Origin: Croceivirga sp009797885 | Lineage (GTDB): Bacteria; Bacteroidota; Bacteroidia; Flavobacteriales; Flavobacteriaceae | Reading direction: 5' to 3' | Assembly: GCA_045866215.1 (NCBI GenBank) | Contig: AP035880.1 | Coordinates: 4,278,001-4,342,000, forward strand | Length of the DNA stretch: 64,000 nucleotides | In this document: positions 45,279 to 54,260 of the stretch, piece after piece | Position numbering within the stretch: the first letter of the stretch is position 1 | Layout of the letters: the number at the start of each line of letters is the position of its first letter | Notes under the pieces: model-generated | Databases searched by the model: none | What the model saw: the letters and a program-made list of their open reading frames with translations, nothing else | Told to the model about the DNA's origin: nothing | Translations under genes and position numbers: made by a program

Positions 45279-46298
45279 TTAGTCACCGTTATATCGGTAC
45301 AGCGGAAAAAAGCCCACCCCATTGGGTTTGTCGCTTTCTGCAATCATTTTCTTGTAAACCTTGGGTTTCACGATCAGTTTCCAGACGTAAAAATCCGTCA
45401 TGTCTTTTGAGAACGAAGATTTGAATTGGAGCAAGGTATCATTGGCTCCGGCAAGCCCACCACCTAAATTAAACTGGCTGAGGCCCATATTGGTGGCTTT
45501 TATTCTCATTTCGTCTATCAAAAGCTTGGTGGGCATCAAGTGTAGGTATTCGCTTTTTGTGCCGGACAAGTGGTAGTGGACGATGGAATTTTTGTAAAAA
45601 AATAGACTGGCACCAATTACCTCGCCGGATTCATTGTGAATGGCTAAAAGTGTTTCGGTATTAAAACCATTACTCTTTGCCAGCACCTTAAAATAGTCAT
45701 CGTCAAAATAATACATGGGCTTGGCATTGACCCTATCCATGTTTTCATGATAGATTTCAATAAAATCCTGGAACTCTCTATCATTGGCCGCTTTTTTAAC
45801 AGAGCAATACCTTCTTACCTTATTTAACTGGCCTTTGAGCCTTCTTCCAAATTCCTGGCGTTGTATATCGATATCTTTTTTAAGATCAATGGTAACAACG
45901 GGCCCTTTCTTTTCAATATCACCTATATTCTTTAGTACCAGGTGTTGCAATGACAAAAAAGGGTTGAGCCTTGAAAAAACGGAAATTATGTTGTTGGATG
46001 CGAAATATTCAAGAAGTTCGTTTTCAAAACGGCGGTTATCAAAGCTATTTGAAATGTTTTTGTACAAAGGTCCGGCATAACCATAAACTGAAGTGGCATC
46101 GTAAAAAGCGGTATCGGGAATTTTTCGTACAAGTAGGGGAAGACCAATGCAAACTTGTCCGTCACAATACTTTAAAAGTATGGGTCTTCCTTCACCTTTT
46201 GAAATACTATGATAATCAAACGTGTGATATAAATCTGACTCTTCAAAGCTAGAGATAAAGTCGTCCCAGTATTTTTTTTCTTCAATAACTTGAATCAT
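45279..46298 (-). CDS. FemAB/GNAT-family peptidyl or acyl transferase
   Basis: 339 residues. The layout (EFGRRLKGQLNKVRRYCSVK, FIEIYHENMDRVNAKPMYYF, GASLFFYKNSIVHYHLSGT, FNLGGGLAGANDTLLQFKSSF) fits the FemAB/lipid II:glycine transferase-like group that decorates glycans in Gram-negative bacteria. It is distant from the two following GNAT-like genes. It is the first gene of the unit that runs through MBOAT and SGNH. An inverted repeat CTCCTT-TATT-AAGGAG lies in the leader about 27 bp before the start. Confidence 0.78.
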   Translation of the reverse strand: MIQVIEEKKYWDDFISSFEESDLYHTFDYHSISKGEGRPILLKYCDGQVCIGLPLLVRKIPDTAFYDATSVYGYAGPLYKNISNSFDNRRFENELLEYFASNNIISVFSRLNPFLSLQHLVLKNIGDIEKKGPVVTIDLKKDIDIQRQEFGRRLKGQLNKVRRYCSVKKAANDREFQDFIEIYHENMDRVNAKPMYYFDDDYFKVLAKSNGFNTETLLAIHNESGEVIGASLFFYKNSIVHYHLSGTKSEYLHLMPTKLLIDEMRIKATNMGLSQFNLGGGLAGANDTLLQFKSSFSKDMTDFYVWKLIVKPKVYKKMIAESDKPNGVGFFPLYRYNGD

Positions 46299-46909
46299 TT
46301 ACATCAGGGGGATTACAATTACCACTCCTTTATTAAGGAGAGGTTCACTTCTTAAGAAACGACAGGAATCGAAACAAATTTTGGTAATCATCTAAGAAAA
46401 AGAACTTTATATGGATTATCATAGTTTAACCAGCCGGAAATAGTCTCTTGATCCCTGAGGCCAAAAAAAGTAAGGGCCTATTGTTGAGCACCGGAATATC
46501 GATATTTATTAGAACGATGGAGGGAATGAAATATTTTTAAGTCCATAATTAAAGGGTTTAGCCGATTTATTTGAATGACTTGTAATTTTTATATGATAAG
46601 GTGATAATTTATAGTTTTGTTCGCTTTTAACAGGCCAGAACTTTAAATATAATTCCAATTTTTCGATATAGTTCCCTATGCTTGGTAAAACCATACCTTG
46701 GTTTTGGGTCGTATATCCAGATCGTAACATAATAAAAAGGACTCCAAACGGAGCCCAATTTTTAATTTTAAAATAGTTTTTAATATTCTTGGGTTACCTT
46801 TAGTAAAAACAAAGCTCCGTTTAGATTATCCCCATGATTTAAAATTTCCCACACCTTGGCCCAGTTGGCTTATGTAAAGAAACTTTATAATACTACTAGC
46901 TAAAAGAAA
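46299..46909. other. 611-bp A+T-rich intergenic region
   Basis: Holds the leader hairpin of the FemAB-like gene (46325-46340) and an intrinsic terminator (46739-46756). A 73-codon frame on the minus strand at 46509-46730 has no motif and lies after the terminator; it could be a gene remnant but cannot be supported. Confidence 0.5.
46735..46770. terminator. Probable bidirectional intrinsic terminator
   Basis: Stem GGACTCC-AAAC-GGAGCCC (46739-46756) with T-rich tracts on both sides (CCTTTTTATT on the minus strand, AATTTTTAATTTT on the plus strand). On the minus strand it lies about 150 bp after the NTF2-like gene. Confidence 0.6.
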
Positions 46910-47401
46910 TCAAGGGAATTGTTGAAATTTCCTGTATCTATCAGGTACAGGGAATTCTGGAGTAACACCGTGCCAAAACATGTTTATAATCCACCATCTG
47001 TCCTGATAATAGGCCAGTTGAATACTTTTTACATCTTGTTTGTAAGGCTTATTGTTTGCCATATCTTCCTTGCTATGGAAAGCTTCACAATGACTAAAGG
47101 CATGACCAATATTCCCATAGGTTTCTACCACCCTACCCAGTTCTCTTTCATAAAAAGCAGTTTCTCGAGTATTATTGAACCAAAAACCAATACGTTCTAT
47201 ATAGTCATTTGGATGTATCCATTGAGGTCTAAAGTTTCGGTTGATGTCGTACTCATAACCAATTTTCATTCCTTGGGGGTGAAATAAAAATTTCATGAAC
47301 TCCCAGTCCCTTTTTTCACCAGGCTCACCACCAAGACAAGCGTAGAATGCAGTAATCAAATCATCAATGGTTTGTACCTTTTCTAAATACTCTTTTTTCA
47401 T
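46910..47401 (-). CDS. NTF2-like (SnoaL-type) protein of unknown function
   Basis: 163 residues, no signal peptide. An N-terminal helix (KVQTIDDLITAFYACLGG) is followed by DWEFMKFLFHPQG, ETYGNIGHAFSHCEAFHS and a late WWIINMFWHG strand pattern, which together match the NTF2-like cone fold. Flavobacterial relatives are conserved hypotheticals. The gene stands alone between two long A+T-rich spacers, so the neighbours give no clue. The strongly Trp/Tyr/His-rich C-terminal half suggests a binding pocket. Confidence 0.68.
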   Translation of the reverse strand: MKKEYLEKVQTIDDLITAFYACLGGEPGEKRDWEFMKFLFHPQGMKIGYEYDINRNFRPQWIHPNDYIERIGFWFNNTRETAFYERELGRVVETYGNIGHAFSHCEAFHSKEDMANNKPYKQDVKSIQLAYYQDRWWIINMFWHGVTPEFPVPDRYRKFQQFP

Positions 47402-47891
47402 TATTTATGGTTTTATTTAGTATCCCATTTGTTTTAAAAATAACTAAACGCGAAGTAAAACCAATTATTTCAAAAAATTCAAAATCAGAAAAGTTTTTGG
47501 ATTATTTACTTCTTTGTGCCGCTGAATGGTAACACGTGAACATGAACTCATTTCGACTATTGTTTTTTAGCTCTTGTGGTGCCTTCACGACAACTATTTC
47601 AGTTTAAGGATTTCCGGCATTTGTTAGTAGTTCAGGTCCGTTGTCGTCAGAACGGGAAATTATCGATTTATCTATTGTCCAATAGCTAACTTATTTGCGC
47701 TTGGTTTGAATCAAAATTGTGATCATGAATTGAAAGTTGGTTCTTTCAATTTAGTGTTGGAAGGCAGCTGAAACAACCTTTTTTAGATACGGCGCGAGCT
47801 AAACTGATATTTGTTTTATTTTTGTTAAAATTTGTATTTAGTTCACCTTGGGAGATAGGTGGTTCACTTTTTTTGAAATTATTTAGAGTAA
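47402..47891. other. 490-bp A+T-rich intergenic region between divergent genes
   Basis: No supported gene. It contains an exact -7 box (TATTTTTG, 47817-47824) about 67 bp before the epimerase gene; otherwise nothing recognisable. Probably the regulatory region dividing two parts of the polysaccharide locus. Confidence 0.45.
47817..47824 (+). promoter_or_regulatory. Bacteroidota -7 box (TATTTTTG) for the epimerase gene
   Basis: Exact TAnnTTTG match in a T-rich stretch, so a chance hit is possible; no -33 element is evident. Confidence 0.35.
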
Positions 47892-48722
47892 ATGAAGATA
47901 CTTATTACCGGAGGTAATTCCAGCGTTTCGAGGCATCTAATCCCTTTGTTATCAGAAGATTATGAAATAATTACAGTAGGTCGTAGGGACTGTGATATTA
48001 ATTTAGATCCCAATAGACCGTTTACTGACCAACTTCCCGATCAGGTAGACATTGTGATCCATACAGCCGCTGCATTCGGAAGGCAAACAGATGAGGAGAT
48101 ATATGAAACTCAAAAGTTTAATGTATTGGACACCATGGACTTGTGTTTTCATTTGAAAAAAATGAAGGTGAAACACTATGTTTACATTTCAAGCATATTT
48201 GCTCATTTGGAAGAAAGTTCGCCACTCTATAGCATATACTCTATTTCCAAAAGGCATTCAGAAGAGATTATACAATATTGTTTGAAACGGGACGAAATTC
48301 CATACACCATTTTAAGGCCCTCTCAATTATATGGCAATGACCCTTCTTTTATACCTCATCATCCATTTCTTTATCAAATTATAGAAATGGCGTCCAAAGG
48401 TGAGAAAATCACCTTATTTGGAAAGCATGGTGGGAGTGCGAACTATCTTCACATTAAGGATTTTACGGAAACCATTGCTAGGGTAGTCAAAAATGGAGTG
48501 TTCGGTGTATATGATTCTATTACAAGGACGCCCAATACTTATTTGGAGATTGCCAGTATCGTTTATGAATTAACGAATAACCCTGTAAACATTGAATTTT
48601 TAAGGGATAGAAAAGAATCAGGTCAGGGATTTACATTCGATGATACCATTTACCAGAAGTTAGACTTTTTTCCAAAAATGTCTATAAAGGATGGTTTGTC
48701 AGAAATACTGAATGTAACCTGA
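47892..48722 (+). CDS. NAD-dependent epimerase/dehydratase family protein (extended SDR)
   Basis: 276 residues. An N-terminal Rossmann strand with a reduced glycine motif (ILITGGNSSVSRHL), DIVIHTAAAFGRQ, the active-site pair Tyr and Lys in YSIYSISKRHSEE and ILRPSQLYGND mark an extended SDR such as an NDP-sugar epimerase or reductase. The second and third glycines of the usual TGxxGxxG are Ser and Val here. It is the only plus-strand gene before the divergent cassette, and faces it convergently. Sugar substrate unknown. Confidence 0.82.
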   Translation: MKILITGGNSSVSRHLIPLLSEDYEIITVGRRDCDINLDPNRPFTDQLPDQVDIVIHTAAAFGRQTDEEIYETQKFNVLDTMDLCFHLKKMKVKHYVYISSIFAHLEESSPLYSIYSISKRHSEEIIQYCLKRDEIPYTILRPSQLYGNDPSFIPHHPFLYQIIEMASKGEKITLFGKHGGSANYLHIKDFTETIARVVKNGVFGVYDSITRTPNTYLEIASIVYELTNNPVNIEFLRDRKESGQGFTFDDTIYQKLDFFPKMSIKDGLSEILNVT

Positions 48723-48843
48723 CTTGGATATAAGAATTCAATCGATCTTTGGTCCTTGAAAAACCACCCTCATAGCTTTGGGAGCACTATAAAAAAGTGG
48801 GTTGTCTAGGTGTAGTAGGGTGATTGTGCCCCTTACTGGCATG

Positions 48844-49611
48844 TTATCGACCCAAATACCCTCCATCTACAGGAATTACAGTTCCAGTTACGTAATCACT
48901 GGCCTCGGAAGCTAAAAAAACCGTCAATCCTTGTAAGTCTTCTCCTTTTCCCCATCTTTTCATGGGTACTCTCATAAATACCTCATCAGTACGTTTTTTA
49001 TCATTGATCAGCGCAGTGTTCAATTGAGTATCCATATACCCCGGAGCAATTGCGTTAACGCAAATACCTTTTGCAGCCCAATCATTTGAAAGGGCTTTGG
49101 TCAACTGTCCTACACCTCCTTTGGAAGCCGCATAGGCCGGTATGGTAATTCCGCCAAGAAAACTCATTAAGGAAGCGATATTTATAATTTTTCCTCCGCC
49201 ATTTTCAATCATGGTATTCCCCGCATACTTACAATAGTAGAATGTGGCGTCTAAATTAATTGCTATTACCTTACTCCATTCCTCTTCTGGAAAGTCTTCA
49301 CTGGGATATCTTCTTTGGATACCCGCGGAGTTGATTAAGATATCAACCGTACCACCTAGTATTTCGAGTGAAGTAGCATAAGACTCCTTAATTTGTTCAA
49401 TCTGACTTACATCTGCTTGAATGGCACTTACATCAAGGCCGTCTGCTTTGAACTCATCACAAATCTCAAAAACCCGCTGATCAAAATCAATGACCACGGT
49501 TTGTGCCCCCGCTTGACTTATGGCTTCTACCATGGCTTTGCCAAGATCTCCTGCACCTCCCACGACAATTGCCTTCTTTCCCTTTAAACTAAATTTGTCT
49601 AAAATGTTCAT
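48844..49611 (-). CDS. SDR family oxidoreductase (KduD-like)
   Basis: 255 residues from the ATG at 49611; the frame continues to 49731 but that part overlaps the upstream gene. Classical SDR motifs: VVGGAGDLGKAM (cofactor), NSAGIQRR, IASLMSFLGG with the catalytic Ser, YAASKGGVGQL with Tyr and Lys, and VIPVDGGYLGR. The NSAGIQRRYPSEDFPEEEW segment resembles 2-deoxy-D-gluconate 3-dehydrogenase (KduD). It is the last gene of a five-gene minus-strand unit with an SMP-30 lactonase-like gene, which suggests work on a sugar acid or keto sugar (inference). Confidence 0.85.
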   Translation of the reverse strand: MNILDKFSLKGKKAIVVGGAGDLGKAMVEAISQAGAQTVVIDFDQRVFEICDEFKADGLDVSAIQADVSQIEQIKESYATSLEILGGTVDILINSAGIQRRYPSEDFPEEEWSKVIAINLDATFYYCKYAGNTMIENGGGKIINIASLMSFLGGITIPAYAASKGGVGQLTKALSNDWAAKGICVNAIAPGYMDTQLNTALINDKKRTDEVFMRVPMKRWGKGEDLQGLTVFLASEASDYVTGTVIPVDGGYLGR

Positions 49612-49688
49612 TCCATTAATCTTTTTAACATGTTGATATTGAGAATAATAAGTAGTGTAGATATAATTCCTGAGGAAATACCAGAATT

Positions 49689-50978
49689 TTAGCTGAAAAT
49701 ATAATCTTCGGTTTTCCAGGGTTTCAACCACTCGATTACCATGTCATCACCGTTGGAATCATTGACCTTAAGGGTGTTTTTTATGTCTTCGATGGTTTCA
49801 TTGATTCCAAAGATGGAATCTGCTGCCGTATAAATTCTGAATAAAACCTGTCTTTCCGTTCCAATCCATTCATCCTTCACGGTATCCCCAACTTTAAATC
49901 GTTCGACGACGAAATTCACGTTTTTATGTGATTTAATAGCATCCAACCCTTCAATTGATTCGATTTTTCCACCTTTTAACAGCACCCAAACCGAGCAGGC
50001 GGCGCCTCCCTTTAACATGTAATCATTTTTCTCTGAAAAATCACTTTCACCAAAAACACCGGTTAGAGCATAATTTATCAACATCTTGCGATGATCAAAC
50101 CCATTGATGTGGGCCAGGTGTATATGTGGTGCCTCACCTTGCAAACGAAACCCGGGATCATAGCTGTAAAAAACATTATCCTCTACAAAGAATTGTACGT
50201 TAAGAACACCTGTTTGAATTTCCAAACCTTTGAACATTTCACATAGTTTGGGGTGTACGTTTTTCACAAAAAAATCGGTATACGTTGATGGGTACACCGT
50301 ACCAATGGCAATAGGACTGGAATCGCCTTGAAGTCTGGTAAGGTATCTATCATAGGTCGCAGAAAGATAGGGAACACCATCTTTGAACGTATAGTAAACG
50401 GCCATATCATCACAATGGGAGTCCATGTATTTTTCGACCAAAACCACACCTTTTTTAGAGAATTTCAAAACGTTCTGAACAGTTGCGATATAGTCTTCTT
50501 GATCACGGCAAATCTTCATACCGACACCTCCACCACTATCTACTGGTTTAACCATTAGTGGAAAATCTACATTTTGTGGTTTCGTTACATCGGTATCGCG
50601 GGTCAAGTAAATCCCTGGAATATCTTGAACGCCATATTCAGCGCAGTAACGCTTATAACCATCTTTACTGCAAAAGGCCTCTATTGTCTTCTCGTTAGCA
50701 TAGCAATGTACACCCAATCTCTCACAAATTTCACGATAAGGTTTGACCAATATATCGGCGACTCCTACCAATACTCCATCTACCTTTCTTTCCCTTGCAA
50801 CCGCAACAATGCCATCAATGTCGAAGCCATCGATATCATGGGTTTCTGCAGCATTCTTTTTCGCAGGTGCATTGGGGTTGGGGTCTATAACAATAGTGTA
50901 AATGCCCATAGCGTTTGCGATGTCCACTAATACTCCCGTTTCAGGATTACCCCCTAGTATTATAAGTTTTTTGGTCAT
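49689..50978 (-). CDS. ATP-grasp domain carboxylate-amine ligase-like protein
   Basis: 429 residues. A pre-ATP-grasp Rossmann part (KLIILGGNPETGVLVDIA) is followed by the ATP-grasp fold: FPLMVKPVDSGGGVGMKI (ATP-binding Lys and glycine loop), VLVEKYMDSHCDDMAVYY, and the metal-binding region VLNVQFFVEDNVFYSYDPGFRLQGE. Members join a carboxylate to an amine or thiol using ATP. Its place in a glycan locus suggests that it adds an amino acid or makes an amide on a sugar or its precursor. Substrates cannot be read from sequence. 31 bp separate it from the GT2 gene. Confidence 0.82.
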   Translation of the reverse strand: MTKKLIILGGNPETGVLVDIANAMGIYTIVIDPNPNAPAKKNAAETHDIDGFDIDGIVAVARERKVDGVLVGVADILVKPYREICERLGVHCYANEKTIEAFCSKDGYKRYCAEYGVQDIPGIYLTRDTDVTKPQNVDFPLMVKPVDSGGGVGMKICRDQEDYIATVQNVLKFSKKGVVLVEKYMDSHCDDMAVYYTFKDGVPYLSATYDRYLTRLQGDSSPIAIGTVYPSTYTDFFVKNVHPKLCEMFKGLEIQTGVLNVQFFVEDNVFYSYDPGFRLQGEAPHIHLAHINGFDHRKMLINYALTGVFGESDFSEKNDYMLKGGAACSVWVLLKGGKIESIEGLDAIKSHKNVNFVVERFKVGDTVKDEWIGTERQVLFRIYTAADSIFGINETIEDIKNTLKVNDSNGDDMVIEWLKPWKTEDYIFS

Positions 50979-51009
50979 TTATTTGATGGATTAAAGGATT
51001 TTATAAAAT

Positions 51010-52263
51010 CTAATTCGATTGTTCTTCTGTTTTATTCAATAGGTAACTAAAGTCATCTTGGAATCCCAAATGTACCAAGAGTCTCTTGATTTGTTTTTCA
51101 TCTGTATTGATTTCTATTATCTTTTTTTCATCAATACCCATTAGCGCTAATTCGGCTTTTATGGATTCATAGCTTGTGGGATTTATTGTAGCTATAATTA
51201 AAGAGTCAAACTCTTCATTATCGATTGAACTGAGAGGCTTAACAAAGTTTCCATTGACATTCAACTCGTGATGGTCCACGTCTATCCATCTTACAATTTG
51301 AAAAAAGTTAGTTTTTGCATTTGTGGAAAGAAGATGCTGTCCAAACGAACCCGAGCTATAAACAACGACTTTCGCATTCTGTTCTACATTTAAAAACGGA
51401 TTAAAAAGAACCTTTTCAGAGCTGTCATAGATCATTCCTCCGGACCTCACCAAAATTTGCGAGTATAAATAATACAGGAGTTGCCTATTTAAGTTCTTCT
51501 CGTCAAGTACTTTACCGAGATTTAGCTTAAGAAAGTTCATAAGTAGTCCTAACCTGTAGTATTCCATCGTAGGATTTTCAATGGACTTAACTATGGAATC
51601 GTGTCTTTGTCGGTAATAGTAAAGTGGAATTTTACTTATGGTAAGTTTCTTTGACAAAGCTAAATAGGCATACGTAATTGCGGCATCTTCGCCCATGATT
51701 ATCTCGTTGGGCACATCAAAAAGTACTTCTAACAGCAAGTCCCGCCTAAAAAGTTTGTTCCAGACGTAGGTTGATATCTCATGTTCACAAAAGCGACCAT
51801 TATAGATGACTTTGGGAAGTATTGAAGATTGTATTTCCGTTTCATCAAAAATGCCTGTGTATTTGGGTTTTATCGTTTCTATTTTACCATCAAATTCCCT
51901 GAAATGCCCTGTGACCACAAGATCTGCAGCGTTGGCTTCAGCCAACTTAAAAAGAACATCCAGATAGTACCTATCCACCCAATCGTCCCCATCTACATAA
52001 GAAACATACTTTCCCTTCGCATTTTTAAGTCCAGCCTTTCTAGCACTTAATAACCCTCCATTCTCTTTATGGATTACTTTGACTCTGGAATCTTTTTTGG
52101 CATATGCATCACAGATATCAGGACAATTGTCCGGACTTCCATCATCCACAAGAATTAACTCAAAGTTTAAGAATGACTGATTCAACAGACTATCAATACA
52201 CTTAGGTAGATAATTCTCTATCCTATAAATAGGAACAATCACACTAACTAATGGTGTGGTCAT
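51010..52263 (-). CDS. Family 2 glycosyltransferase with C-terminal Rossmann-like domain
   Basis: 417 residues. The N-terminal GT-A domain has VSVIVPIYRIENYL, the donor-site LVDDGSPDNC and the metal-binding YVDGDDW (Asp91, Asp93, Asp94). After a helical region, residues from about 293 form a second domain starting AKVVVYSSGSFGQHLL and ending IDEKKIIEIN, like the nucleotide-binding domain fused to some teichoic-acid and capsule transferases, but with a weakened glycine motif. It abuts the SMP-30 gene with no gap (ATG directly after TAA). It transfers a sugar in the cytoplasm; acceptor unknown. Confidence 0.85.
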   Translation of the reverse strand: MTTPLVSVIVPIYRIENYLPKCIDSLLNQSFLNFELILVDDGSPDNCPDICDAYAKKDSRVKVIHKENGGLLSARKAGLKNAKGKYVSYVDGDDWVDRYYLDVLFKLAEANAADLVVTGHFREFDGKIETIKPKYTGIFDETEIQSSILPKVIYNGRFCEHEISTYVWNKLFRRDLLLEVLFDVPNEIIMGEDAAITYAYLALSKKLTISKIPLYYYRQRHDSIVKSIENPTMEYYRLGLLMNFLKLNLGKVLDEKNLNRQLLYYLYSQILVRSGGMIYDSSEKVLFNPFLNVEQNAKVVVYSSGSFGQHLLSTNAKTNFFQIVRWIDVDHHELNVNGNFVKPLSSIDNEEFDSLIIATINPTSYESIKAELALMGIDEKKIIEINTDEKQIKRLLVHLGFQDDFSYLLNKTEEQSN

Positions 52264-53085
52264 TTACTGGAAATTTTTGTTCTCAAAATAAAACAATCCT
52301 CCTCCCAAATTATTGTCTTGGTCCTCGGATTTTGCCGTGGTTACATACAAACCTCCTTTATTGTCAAAAGTACAAGAAGTAACATTTGGGCAAGGCAACT
52401 CTAAAACTTGTAGCTTTTTACCAGAAGTGGCATTCCAAACAGATACACATGCACCTCCCCATTCCGCTATCCAAAGATTTCCATTGGCATCACGGCACAT
52501 ACCATCTGGGCTGCCTTTTTCCTTGAATTCAATAATGTAATCCATGAACTCTACATCACCACTGACCATATTATAAGAATACCTTGCCACTTTCTTTGAG
52601 GGAGTGTCAATAAAATAGAGCAAGGTATTGTCCATGGAGAACGCAAGACCATTTGAAATGGTTGTATTTTCTATGATGACCTCATACTCCCCTTTATGAT
52701 ATGAAAAGACTTTTCCTCTATTCGGCAGTACGTCTGGATAGCCCATGGTGCCTATAATGAATCTACCTTTTGCATCTTCGATGCCATCATTGAATCGCAT
52801 ATCATGCTCAATTTCAATTTGAAAGGAGAAGGTTGCCTGCAAGGTATTAAAATCTATTTCATAAAACCCATTCTTAGACGCCGCCATAACCTTTTTATAA
52901 TCTTTTAGATAAACATTACTAACTGGCGAATCCAATCGTACACTTAAGATTTTTTTGGTATTAGGTTCATAGCAATAAACCAAACCATCAAAGATTGATA
53001 CAAAGTACAGTAGGTTATTGCTTGAATCGAATATTGGACCTTCCAATAGTTCATTGTCTGCATAAAAAATGAGTTGGGCTTGCAT
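52264..53085 (-). CDS. SMP-30/gluconolactonase/LRE-like beta-propeller protein
   Basis: 273 residues from the ATG at 53085 (a TTG two codons earlier is also possible). Family features: LLEGPIFDSSNNLLYFVSIF (first metal-ligand Glu), RFNDGIEDAKGRFIIGTMG, ENTTISNGLAFSMDNTLLYFIDTP (Asn-Gly ligands) and SPDGMCRDANGNLWIAEWGG (Asp ligand). SMP-30 enzymes are calcium or zinc lactonases. No signal peptide, so it acts in the cytoplasm. Presence between a GT2 and an SDR, within an ATP-grasp/KduD unit, is unusual and points to a lactone or sugar-acid intermediate (inference). Confidence 0.85.
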   Translation of the reverse strand: MQAQLIFYADNELLEGPIFDSSNNLLYFVSIFDGLVYCYEPNTKKILSVRLDSPVSNVYLKDYKKVMAASKNGFYEIDFNTLQATFSFQIEIEHDMRFNDGIEDAKGRFIIGTMGYPDVLPNRGKVFSYHKGEYEVIIENTTISNGLAFSMDNTLLYFIDTPSKKVARYSYNMVSGDVEFMDYIIEFKEKGSPDGMCRDANGNLWIAEWGGACVSVWNATSGKKLQVLELPCPNVTSCTFDNKGGLYVTTAKSEDQDNNLGGGLFYFENKNFQ

Positions 53086-53091
53086 GGTCAA

Positions 53092-53838
53092 TCAAATATA
53101 TTCGCCACCTGTAATTCTCATTAGAGAACCAGTGGTCATTGAAGATTCATCGGAAATAAAATAGAGCACTGCAGGCACGGGATCGGTTGGATTTAGCATT
53201 CGGCCCATGGGGATGATGCCTTTTGCCTTATTTTTTAAGTCTTTTTCGTTAATCCCTTCGCTAGCCCTTAGTTCAACTTCACCTTCGGTATGGGTCCAAC
53301 CCATCACGAGATAATTTGACCGAATACCATGTTTTGCATAGTGATGGGCGATATGTGTCGATAAGGTATAAAGTGTACTTTTCGTAAGTGCGTAGGCCGT
53401 CCTATCTTCTTGCCCATAATCCATATGCGCCGACCCAAAAAACACTATGGATCCTGATTGGGCCTTTACCATAGTTCTTAAAACATGTTTTAAAAGGAAA
53501 AAAGGTGCCTTAAGATTGACATTGAAAACACTGTCATAAAGTTGTTCTTCAGTATCCAAAATAGAAGCAACCGGTGTAATTCCCGCATACAAAATTAAAG
53601 CATCAATTTTTCCAAACCTTTTTAGGGTTTCATCATGGTAATTTTGGAGTTCATCAATTTTGTTTAAGTCCAACTGATGAAAGTAAAGTTGATTTTTAGA
53701 TTTTGAAGAGGTTATAATTTCCTGGCCAAGTTTTTCATTTCTTCCACAAAAGGATACATTGTAACCTTTTTCTAAACAGGAGTAAAGAATTTCTTTACCA
53801 ACTCCTTTAACTCCTCCTAAAATCATTACTGTTTTCAT
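53092..53838 (-). CDS. SDR family oxidoreductase
   Basis: 248 residues from the ATG at 53838. Motifs: VMILGGVKGVGKEI (cofactor), LILYAGITPVAS, VFFGSAHMDYGQ with the catalytic Ser, YALTKSTLYTL with Tyr and Lys, and a closing MRITGGEYI. Substrate unknown. It is the promoter-proximal gene of the five-gene cassette, 6 bp before the SMP-30 gene, and probably works with the KduD-like SDR as a pair of redox steps (inference). A -7 box (TAGATTTG) lies 37 bp upstream. Confidence 0.85.
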   Translation of the reverse strand: MKTVMILGGVKGVGKEILYSCLEKGYNVSFCGRNEKLGQEIITSSKSKNQLYFHQLDLNKIDELQNYHDETLKRFGKIDALILYAGITPVASILDTEEQLYDSVFNVNLKAPFFLLKHVLRTMVKAQSGSIVFFGSAHMDYGQEDRTAYALTKSTLYTLSTHIAHHYAKHGIRSNYLVMGWTHTEGEVELRASEGINEKDLKNKAKGIIPMGRMLNPTDPVPAVLYFISDESSMTTGSLMRITGGEYI

Positions 53839-54260
53839 TAACAATGCTTTGATTTCTGTTTGAAAAATACGTCTCAAATCTAGTTATTTATTCCATTGTA
53901 ATTTTTTTTCTTCTGTGTAAGTAAATTATTCTCGTTTAATAGGAAAGGAGTAGCCTTGCGGTTGAAAGTCTTACGCTGGTTTTGTTTAATGCATCCAATA
54001 AATTTGATAAATTGCCATGTGGTGCATTACCTCAGTAACATGGAATTTATTGAAATGGTAAAAGGGCTATACCAAGACCTGCCAAGGACTTGAAGTTACC
54101 CCAAAATAAGAATCATGGGTTGGATGAAACAGTTGCCAAGTTGTTTATATTGCACTGTTTATGTTAAAAGCGATCTGGTCCGAATTTGTTGTTATTAGTC
54201 GATAAAACTCCAATGTGACCAATAATTGTTCTTTATTCGATTCATCAAATAGATTGTTCC
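53839..54260. other. 422-bp intergenic region between divergent genes
   Basis: No supported gene. It holds the -7 box for the minus-strand cassette near its left edge; nothing else is recognised. A+T-rich. Confidence 0.45.
53875..53882 (-). promoter_or_regulatory. Bacteroidota -7 box (TAGATTTG) for the five-gene cassette
   Basis: Exact TAnnTTTG match on the minus strand, 37 bp before the SDR start. The expected -33 position holds A/T-rich DNA without a clear TTG. Confidence 0.5.

Noticed and set aside
46509..46730. 73-codon frame on the minus strand between the FemAB-like and NTF2-like genes
   Set aside because: No motif, no signal peptide, A+T-rich codons, and it lies after a terminator. 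A remnant is possible but cannot be supported.
47817..47824. Strong promoter claim for the epimerase gene
   Set aside because: The box lies in a T-rich run where TAnnTTTG occurs easily; kept only as a low-confidence feature.
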